Of a DNA stretch of 64,000 nucleotides, positions 57,682-64,000 are shown piece after piece (position 1 is the stretch's first letter; every line of letters starts with the position of its first letter). The DNA lies in NCBI RefSeq assembly GCF_007565055.1, contig NC_044550.1, forward strand, positions 86,056,033 to 86,120,032, in the 5' to 3' direction. The position numbers and the translations under genes were made by a program. The notes under the pieces are model-generated. The model had not been told where the DNA came from. It saw only the letters and a program-made list of their open reading frames with translations, and did not search any database. This DNA is from Rhinopithecus roxellana (taxonomy: Eukaryota; Chordata; Mammalia; Primates; Cercopithecidae).

Positions 57682-58011
57682 GGCCGGGCGCGGTGGCTCA
57701 AGCCTGTAGTCCCAGCACTTTGGGAGGCCGAGACGGGCGGATCACGAGGTCAGGAGATCAAGACCATCCAGGCTGACACGGTGAAACCCCGTTTCTACTA
57801 AAAATACAAAAACTAGCCGGGTGAGGTGGCGGGCGCCTGTGGTCCCAGCTGCTCGGGAGGCTGAGGCAGGAGAATGGCGTAAACCCGGGAGGCGGAGCTT
57901 GCAGTGAGCTGAGATCCGGCCACTGCACTCCAGTCCGGGCGACAGAGCGAGACTCCGCCTCAAAAAAAAAAAATAAATAAATAAAATAAAAATAAAATAA
58001 AATAAAATAAA
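57682..58011 (+). mobile_element. Young Alu, Old World monkey AluY (YRa-like)
   Basis: Full-length Alu from GGCCGGGCGCGGTGGCTCAA to a tail of AAATAAATAA and AAAAT units. It shares with 24371-24675 GACGGGCGGATCACGAGGTC, GGCGTAAACCCGGGAGGCGG and GCCACTGCACTCCAGTCCGG. CpG sites are largely intact, so it is young. I could not find a target duplication (upstream CAATTTTTTTA, downstream TGCTGAGAG). Confidence 0.93.
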
Positions 58012-58589
58012 TGCTGAGAGTAGGGGTTGATTTTAGATTGGATGCTGTTTTTTTGCTTCCTCAAATAAAAATCATATTAAGTAGGAAATCTAATAAGCAT
58101 CCTAATGGGGTGAAAACATTGTTTCTCATAATTGAGCTTGCTTTCTTTACTTATTAGTTAAGCTCAGCCAGGATGGTGGGCAGGCTGGCATGGAATTGAC
58201 GTGTCTTGATGTATTATGAAACATTACAGCTGAGCTCTACAGCCTTTGGGCTGAGGTCAAGTGAAGGTGGAAGAGATGATTTCGTGCAGGCTCCTGCCAG
58301 AAGCTTGATATCCAGTGTTGACTGCTGACAACAAGCCAAGTGAATTCACTAAAGTTTGGACACTGTACAACAAGTTTGGTGCCTCTTGTGACTGTGTAAT
58401 TGGTCTGTACACTCCAGATTAGACTATTTATAAACACTGAGGAATTTTCCGGGCAATGCAAATTTCACTACACATGAACAGAGGTGCTTGGCAGTATTCA
58501 CGGACAATCCCATTGACCAACTCTGAGGTGTACATGTTAAGATTAATAAATATAATTGGCTCCTTGCACTTTGTATGAAGATAAATTTT
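58012..58589. other. Repeat-poor DNA, no gene recognised
   Basis: No transposon recognised. Contains an octamer-type ATGCAAAT near 58456-58463. The 74-codon minus frame has no recognisable domain. Confidence 0.4.
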
Positions 58590-58800
58590 AGTGTTAAACA
58601 TCATCCTTCAGATAAAATGATCACTTCTGTCAGAATAATTTCCTTCCTTATTTGCATGTTGTCTGTCCACTCCCATATGCGAATATAAAGTCCACGAACC
58701 TGGATACTGTTGTCTGTTTTGTTCACTGCTGTATTCCCCAGCACAGAGAAGAGACCCTGGGCCCTAAGAGGCTTTAAGAAATATTTATCCAATGAATGAG
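58590..58800 (+). repeat. L2 3' end
   Basis: Sense L2 tail: TGCATGTTGTCTGTCCACTC, TTGTTCACTGCTGTATTCCC, CAGCACAGAGAAGAGACCCT and AAATATTTATCCAATGAATG. The 147-codon minus-strand frame at 58601-59044 runs antisense over this and is not called as a gene. Confidence 0.8.
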
Positions 58801-60279
58801 AAGTGATGGAAGTGAGGAACACTAAACTCAAGTTAGTGGTTACCACTGGATAAAGGAGAGAAATAAAACTGCAAGAGGAACATGAGGCACCACCTGTAAC
58901 TGCAATACTGTGTCGCCATAAGAAAACCCTGATATAAAACATGCCAAAATACTGAGCTCTGGCAAGAAACAAAAAGCAAACAAATTCAGCCACAGCTAAA
59001 GGTATGACATTAATAAATAGTTTGCACAACTGGTTAGAGCACATGCTATACAGTGAAAAATTATATGTGGTTTCAATTCATATAGAGAAAAAGGCAGAAT
59101 TGTTTTTCTTCTTGCTTTGTCTTTCAAGTTTATTTCTCTTAAAGTTAACTCATCAATTGTGTTTATGACTCGATTTAGTTACAAAGGTCATCAGATCTAA
59201 CATTTTAATTGCTTAATTTATATAATATTCTTTCTGATTGAAAATTATAATTGACAGTTTCAGATTATGTAATATAGTCAAAGGTTTAATATTTATCTGC
59301 AGATTTGGTCAGTTTAAATTATTCAAGCCCATAGAGACTTGAAAGTCCAAATTCTGTATGAAAGTACTTAATTTATTAAATAGAGTAAATTATCATTTTA
59401 ATAATGTTTATTAATGAAATTATATAAATATTTTAATTCTGTCTTTTTTTCATAGCTTCCTTCACAGACAACATCATTTGAAGTCTATAGAAAGCTTCTT
59501 GACACATACTACATTCTAGATTTTATTCATTTATAAAAATATATCTTCTGTCTCTTGGATTATACATTATATTTTTTAATGTTGAACATCTTTCTATTGC
59601 TTTTCTGAATATGGCCATGCCAAAGCAGACTGAAAATAGAAACGTTTAATTTCATGTATTGACAATGGCATGTTTAGAGCTAAATTACTTCATTGGCAGA
59701 TGTTTAACCATTGAAGATTTTTCTCCCTTTCTATCTTCATCTCTCCATGCTCTGCATGAATTCTGTGGTCTCTATAGAAAGTCATAAAACAATCTATGGT
59801 ACCCCAAAAGCAGTCTTGAGGGGATTTCACAGAGCAAGTATCAGAACATGTTACAACTCATTTCTAAGGAAGTTCCCCTAAGCCTCCTGTCTATACCATA
59901 AACAATGGTCTACTGGTCTCCTCTTCATTCATGCATTCATTCATCCAGAATACTTTCTGGATGTCCCTGTCTTCAGGAAGAAGGGCCTAATAGTCCAATA
60001 TTATGTGGGCATTGCCACTGGACAGAAACATTCTTCTCTTTGCACAAAGTCACATGGCAAGCATAACCATCTCCATTTCCATCTTTTGAGATTATATTTT
60101 ACTCCAGTGGGATGACAATAAATGAGGAGAAAAGGATCCCCCAAAAGTCATGCAGAAAAAGAGTTTTAAGATTCGTAGAAGGCTGCTCAATTCATATGTT
60201 ATTTGAAATATCCAAAGAATTTGTGAAAGATCCTTTCTATGGCTTTTCTTGAATACTTTTGCATAAAACTTTTCTTACC
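58801..60279. other. Unique AT-rich DNA, no gene recognised
   Basis: No exon or repeat family recognised. Confidence 0.45.
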
Positions 60280-60672
60280 CAAATAAACCTGATAGACTTT
60301 CTTATTTTATATGCCTTTGCTCCTAATGTGCCTTTTGGCTAGAATGACTTTACCTCCTCTGCCAGATGGAATATGATCCATCCTCCAAGGTTCAGTTTAA
60401 ATGGAACCAAATCCCCTCTTCAAACCCTTCTCTAATTATTCTGGTAGGAGTCATTTCTCCTTCCTCTTAATTTCCTTAGCTTCTTTATTTACTGATACGA
60501 TGACCTTTAGACAGTCTCAACATATATAATAACTATGTGTGTGCTTCAGATGATAAGCTTTTGGGAAGGAGTGGGTATTATTTATCTTTGAACTCACCAC
60601 CTTTCCCAGACAAATATTTTGCATGCACTAGGCTGTCAATATATGCATGCTGAGCACTAATTGAATATTATC
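60280..60672 (+). repeat. L2 3' end, cut by the L1 insertion
   Basis: Sense L2: TATGCCTTTGCTCCTAATGT, TTCAGTTTAAATGGAACC, CTTCAAACCCTTCTCTAATT, GATAAGCTTTTGGGAAGGAG and GCTGAGCACTAATTGAATATT. The next base pairs are the 5' end of the L1. Confidence 0.75.
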
Positions 60673-61711
60673 TGGGGGGCGGAGCAAGATGGCCGAATAG
60701 GAACAGCTCCAGTCTCCAACTCCCAGCGCGAGCGACTCAGAAGACCAGTGATTTCTGCATTTTCAACTGAGGTACTGGGGTCATCTCACTAGGGAGTGCC
60801 GGACAATCGGTGCTGGTCAGCTGCTGCAGCCTGACCAGCGAGAGCTGAAGAGGGCGAGGCATCGCCTCACCTGGAAGCGCAAGGGGGAAGGGAATCCGTT
60901 TTCCTAGCCAGGGGAACTGAGACACACAAGACCTGGAAAATCGGGTAACTCCCACCCCAATACTGCGCTTTAAGCAAGCAGGCACACCAGGAGAATATAT
61001 CCCACACCTGGTCGGGAGGGTCCCATGCCCACGGAGCCTCCCTCACTGCTAACACAGCAGTCTGCGGCGATCTATCCACAAGGCAGCAGCGAGGCTGGGG
61101 GTGGGGTGCCCGCCATTGCTGAGGCTTAAGTAGGTAAACAAAGCCGCTGGGAAGCTCGAACTGGGTGGAGCTCACAGCAGCTCAAGGAAGCCTGCCTGTC
61201 TCTGTAGACTCCACCACTGGGGACAGCGCACAGCTGAAGACCAACAGGGGAAGCAGCGGGGGCCGGTGCAGACGCGAACGACTCTGTCTGACAGCTTTGG
61301 GGAGAGCCGTGCCGTGGATCTCCCAACGTGGAGGTTGAGATCTGAGAACGGACAGACTGCCTGCTCAGGTGGGTCCCTGACCCCTGAGTAGCCTAGCTGG
61401 GAGACATCCCCCACTAGGGGCAGTCTGACACCCCACACCTCACAGGGTGGAGTACACCCCTGAGAGGAAACTTCCAAAGGAAGAATCAGACAGGTACACT
61501 CGCTGTTCAGCAATATTCTATCTTCGGCAAGCTCTGCTGCTGATACCCAGGCAAACAGGGTCTGGAGTGGACCTCAAGCAATCTCCAACAGACCAACAGA
61601 CAGTCCTTCTGACTGTCAGAAGGAAAACTATCAAACAGGAAGGACACCTATACCAAAACCCCATCAGTACGTCACCATCATCAAAGACCAGAGACAGATA
61701 AAACCACAAAG
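60673..61711 (+). promoter_or_regulatory. 5' UTR and internal promoter of the intact L1
   Basis: About 1.04 kb from the first G-run to the ORF1 ATG. A YY1-type site CAAGATGGCCGA lies at 60685-60696; in primate L1 this site fixes the transcription start. CpG density is clearly higher than in the surrounding DNA, consistent with a methylation-controlled promoter. The several open frames on both strands (for example 61172-61513 minus, 113 codons) overlap one another and are expected in such CpG-rich L1 leaders. Confidence 0.85.
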
Positions 61712-62728
61712 ATGGGGAAGAAGCAGGGCAGAAAAGCTGGAAATTCAAAAAATAAGAGCGCATCTCCCCCTGCAAAGGAGCGCAGCCCATCACCAGCAAC
61801 GGATCAAAGCTGGTCAGAGAATGACTTGGACGAGAGGAGAGAAGAAGGCTTCAGTCCATCAAACTTCTCAGAGCTAAAGGAGGAATTACGTACCCAGCGC
61901 AAAGAAACTAAAAATCTTGAAAAAAGAGTGGAAGAATTGACAGCTAGACTAATTAATGCAGAGAAGATCATAAACGAAATGACAGAGATGAAAACCATGA
62001 CACGAGAAATACGTGACAAATGCACAAGCTTCAGTAACCGACTCGATCGACTGGAAGAAAGAGTATCAGCGATTGAAGATCAAATGAATGAAATGAAGCG
62101 AGAAGAGAAACCAAAACAAAAAAGAAGAAAAAGAAATGAGCAAAGCCTGCAAGAAGTATGGGATTACGTAAAAAGACCAAATCTACGTCTGATTGGGGTG
62201 CCTGAAAGTGAGGGGGAAAATGGAACCAACTTGGAAAACACTCTTCAGGAAATCATCCAGGAGAACTTCCCCAACCTAGTAGGGCAGGCCAACATTCAAA
62301 TTCAGGAAATACAGAGAACGCCACAAAGATACTCCTCCAGAAGAGCAACTCCAAGACACATAATTGCCAGATTCACCAAAGTTGAAATGAAGGAAAAAAT
62401 CTTAAGGGCAGCCAGAGAGAAAGGTCGGGTTACCCACAAAGGGAAGCCCATCAGACTAACAGCAGATCTCTCGGCAGAAACTCTACAAGCCAGAAGAGAG
62501 TGGGGGCCAATATTCAACGTTCTTAAAGAAAAGAATTTTAAACCCAGAATTTCATATCCAGCCAAACTAAGTTTCATAAGTGAAGGAGAAATAAAATCCT
62601 TTACAGATAAGCAAATGCTTAGAGATTTTGTCACCACCAGGCCTGCCTTACAAGAGACCCTGAAGGAAGCCCTAAACATGGAAAGGAACAACCGGTACCA
62701 GCCATTGCAAAAACATGCCAAAATGTAA
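61712..62728 (+). CDS. L1 ORF1p, RNA-binding chaperone
   Basis: Encodes 338 residues, the same length as human ORF1p. ORF1p forms trimers that coat L1 RNA in cytoplasmic particles and act as nucleic-acid chaperones in retrotransposition. Visible parts: a basic N-terminus (MGKKQGRK) with Ser-Pro sites at residues 18, 25 and 27; a coiled coil about 52-153 with RhxxhE trimer motifs RLDRLE (110-115) and RVSAIE (117-122); an RRM about 157-252 starting NLRLIGVPES and containing RRATPRHIIARF (210-221) and Arg235; and a C-terminal domain about 253-323 with Arg261 and SYPAKLSF (281-288). TPQ and TPR sites sit at 203 and 213. The ATG at 61712 follows the AAACCACAAAG leader end typical of L1. No disruption seen. 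Confidence 0.95.
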   Translation: MGKKQGRKAGNSKNKSASPPAKERSPSPATDQSWSENDLDERREEGFSPSNFSELKEELRTQRKETKNLEKRVEELTARLINAEKIINEMTEMKTMTREIRDKCTSFSNRLDRLEERVSAIEDQMNEMKREEKPKQKRRKRNEQSLQEVWDYVKRPNLRLIGVPESEGENGTNLENTLQEIIQENFPNLVGQANIQIQEIQRTPQRYSSRRATPRHIIARFTKVEMKEKILRAAREKGRVTHKGKPIRLTADLSAETLQARREWGPIFNVLKEKNFKPRISYPAKLSFISEGEIKSFTDKQMLRDFVTTRPALQETLKEALNMERNNRYQPLQKHAKM

Positions 62729-62791
62729 AGACCATCGAGGCTAGGAAGAAACTGCATCAACTAACGAGCAAAATAACCAGTTAATATCATA

Positions 62792-64000
62792 ATGGCAGGA
62801 TCAAGTTCACACATAACAATATTAACCTTAAATGTTAATGGACTAAATGCTCCAATTAAAAGACACAGACTGGCAAACTGGATAAAGAGTCAAGACCCAT
62901 CAGTCTGCTGTATTCAGGAGACCCATCTCACATGCAGAGACATACATAGGCTCAAAATAAAGGGATGGAGGAAGATCTACCAAGCAAATGGAGAACAAAA
63001 AAAAGCAGGGGTTGCAATCCTTGTCTCTGATAAAACAGACTTTAAACCATCAAAGATCAAAAGAGACAAAGAAGGCCATTACATAATGGTAAAGGGATCA
63101 ATTCAACAGGAAGAGCTAACTCTCCTAAATATATATGCACCCAATACAGGAGCACCCAGATTCATAAAGCAAGTCCTTAGAGACTTACAAAGAGACTTAG
63201 ACTCCCATACAATAATAATGGGAGACTTCAACACTCCACTGTCAACATTAGACAGATCAACGAGACAGAAAGTTAACAAGGATATCCAGGAATTGAACTC
63301 ATCTCTGCACCAAGCGGACCTAATAGACATCTATAGAACTCTCCACCCCAAATCAACAGAATATACATTCTTCTCAGCACCACATCGCACTTATTCCAAA
63401 ATTGACCACATAATTGGAAGTAAAGCACTCCTCAGCAAATGTAAAAGAACAGAAATTATAACAAACTGTCTCTCAGACCACAGTGCAATCAAACTAGAAC
63501 TCAGGACTAAGAAACTCAATCAAAACCGCTCAACTACATGGAAACTGAACAACCTGCTCCTGAATGACTACTGGGTACATAACGAAATGAAAGCAGAAAT
63601 AAAGATGTTCTTTGAAACCAATGAGAACAAAGATACAACATACCAGAATCTCTGGGACACATTTAAAGCAGTGTGTAGAGGGAAATTTATAGCACTAAAT
63701 GCCCACAAGAGAAAGCAGGAAAGATCTAAAATTGACACTCTAACATCACAATTAAAAGAACTAGAGAGGCAAGAGCAAACACATTCAAAAGCTAGCAGAA
63801 GGCAAGAAATAACTAAGATCAGAGCAGAACTGAAGGAGATAGAGACACAAAAAACCCTCCAAAAAATCAATGAATCCAGGAGTTGGTTTTTTGAAATGAT
63901 CAACAAAATTGACAGACCGCTAGCAAGGCTAATAAAGAAGAAAAGAGAGAGGAATCAAATAGATGCAATAAAAAATGATAAAGGGGATATCACCACTGAC
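62792..64000 (+). CDS. L1 ORF2p, endonuclease part (runs off the window)
   Basis: Starts at ATG 62792, 63 bases after the ORF1 stop, and stays open for 403 codons to the last base. ORF2p nicks target DNA and reverse-transcribes L1 RNA at the nick. The APE-like endonuclease (about residues 1-239) is complete, with Asn14, Glu43 (in IQETHL), Asp145 and Asn147 (in MGDFN), Asp205 (in SKIDH) and His230 (in SDHSA) all present. The rest (about 240-403) is the linker leading to the reverse transcriptase, ending KNDKGDITTD. RT, Cys-rich domain and stop lie beyond 64000. The distance from ORF1 fits reinitiation on a bicistronic RNA. Confidence 0.93.
   Translation, partial: MAGSSSHITILTLNVNGLNAPIKRHRLANWIKSQDPSVCCIQETHLTCRDIHRLKIKGWRKIYQANGEQKKAGVAILVSDKTDFKPSKIKRDKEGHYIMVKGSIQQEELTLLNIYAPNTGAPRFIKQVLRDLQRDLDSHTIIMGDFNTPLSTLDRSTRQKVNKDIQELNSSLHQADLIDIYRTLHPKSTEYTFFSAPHRTYSKIDHIIGSKALLSKCKRTEIITNCLSDHSAIKLELRTKKLNQNRSTTWKLNNLLLNDYWVHNEMKAEIKMFFETNENKDTTYQNLWDTFKAVCRGKFIALNAHKRKQERSKIDTLTSQLKELERQEQTHSKASRRQEITKIRAELKEIETQKTLQKINESRSWFFEMINKIDRPLARLIKKKRERNQIDAIKNDKGDITTD

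Larger units (their letters stand above)
60673..64000 (+). mobile_element. Intact young L1, 5' half (Old World monkey L1RS-like)
   Basis: Plus-strand L1 with a full 5' UTR starting GGGGGGCGGAGCAAGATGGC, an intact ORF1, a 63-bp inter-ORF spacer and ORF2 open to the end of the window. Nothing inactivating is visible in 3.3 kb. The remaining ORF2, 3' UTR, poly-A and 3' target duplication lie outside, so full intactness cannot be judged. The 5' UTR retains many CpG and diverges from the human L1PA I remember, fitting the Old World monkey L1 lineage. Confidence 0.93.

Noticed and set aside
57660..58020. Target-site duplication for the Alu at 57682
   Set aside because: The upstream CAATTTTTTTA and downstream TGCTGAGAG do not match; only A-rich similarity to the tail is seen.
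58601..59044. 147-codon minus-strand frame
   Set aside because: The last third lies antisense over an L2 3' end and the remainder has no recognisable domain. Length alone is not enough in a 64-kb window.
61126..61799. Minus-strand frames in the 5' UTR of the intact L1, considered as a possible ORF0-like antisense gene
   Set aside because: Primate L1 has an antisense ORF0 in this region, but I cannot match these frames to it with confidence from memory and several overlap each other.
1..64000. CRISPR arrays, operons, bacterial promoters, tRNA and snRNA genes
   Set aside because: The window is primate nuclear DNA. No regularly spaced repeat-spacer array was seen, and no recognisable U6, 7SK, Y RNA, 5S or tRNA gene sequence was noticed on reading both strands.

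Overview
The window is primate nuclear DNA, most likely from an Old World monkey (Cercopithecidae). Two young Alu copies (24371-24675 and 57682-58011) carry changes I associate with the monkey AluYRa-type lineage. The L1 entering at 60673 has a 5' UTR that differs in many places from what I know of human L1PA but resembles the macaque/baboon L1 lineage (L1RS-like). These lineage calls rest on memory of consensus sequences, not on a search. I see no convincing host protein-coding gene, exon, rRNA, tRNA or CRISPR array. The window reads as intergenic or deep-intronic DNA, AT-rich and built from layered transposable elements.

Layout. 1-4 kb: AT-rich unique DNA, then a large pyrimidine-rich microsatellite block (about 1486-2010) flanked by two ~95% identical copies of a short old L1 3' fragment, beside a fossil L2 reverse transcriptase on the minus strand. 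4-13 kb: an old Alu, simple repeats, a decayed L1M stretch, MIR and L2 pieces and an MLT1-like LTR. 13.3-14.0 kb: a THE1/MST-type LTR inserted into an MLT1-type LTR with a near-perfect 5-bp target duplication. 14-32 kb: mostly unique DNA with scattered MIR, L2, L1 and Alu pieces, including a repeat-poor block at 22.6-23.6 kb. 32.2-36.7 kb: an L1 with its 5' end but an internal deletion that joins the start of ORF1 to ORF2 codon ~320; it is dead. 38-43 kb: LTR-like elements and Alu; at 39913-39989 two perfect inverted repeats directly abut. 45-60 kb: simple repeats (one a G-quadruplex candidate on the minus strand), Alu, MIR, L2 and L1 pieces, and an unexplained 124-codon minus-strand reading frame. 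60.7-64 kb: the 5' half of a structurally intact L1 with complete 5' UTR, intact 338-residue ORF1 and ORF2 open for 403 codons to the window edge with all endonuclease catalytic residues.

How the parts work together: the only functional-looking coding unit is the L1 at the right edge. ORF1p (RNA-binding chaperone) and ORF2p (endonuclease/reverse transcriptase) would be translated from one bicistronic RNA driven by the 5' UTR promoter. That machinery also explains the Alu copies, several of which have visible target-site duplications. I did not find a clear previously undescribed gene system. The most unusual local structures are the paired palindromes at 39.9 kb and the duplicated L1 fragment around the pyrimidine block at 1.2-2.4 kb.
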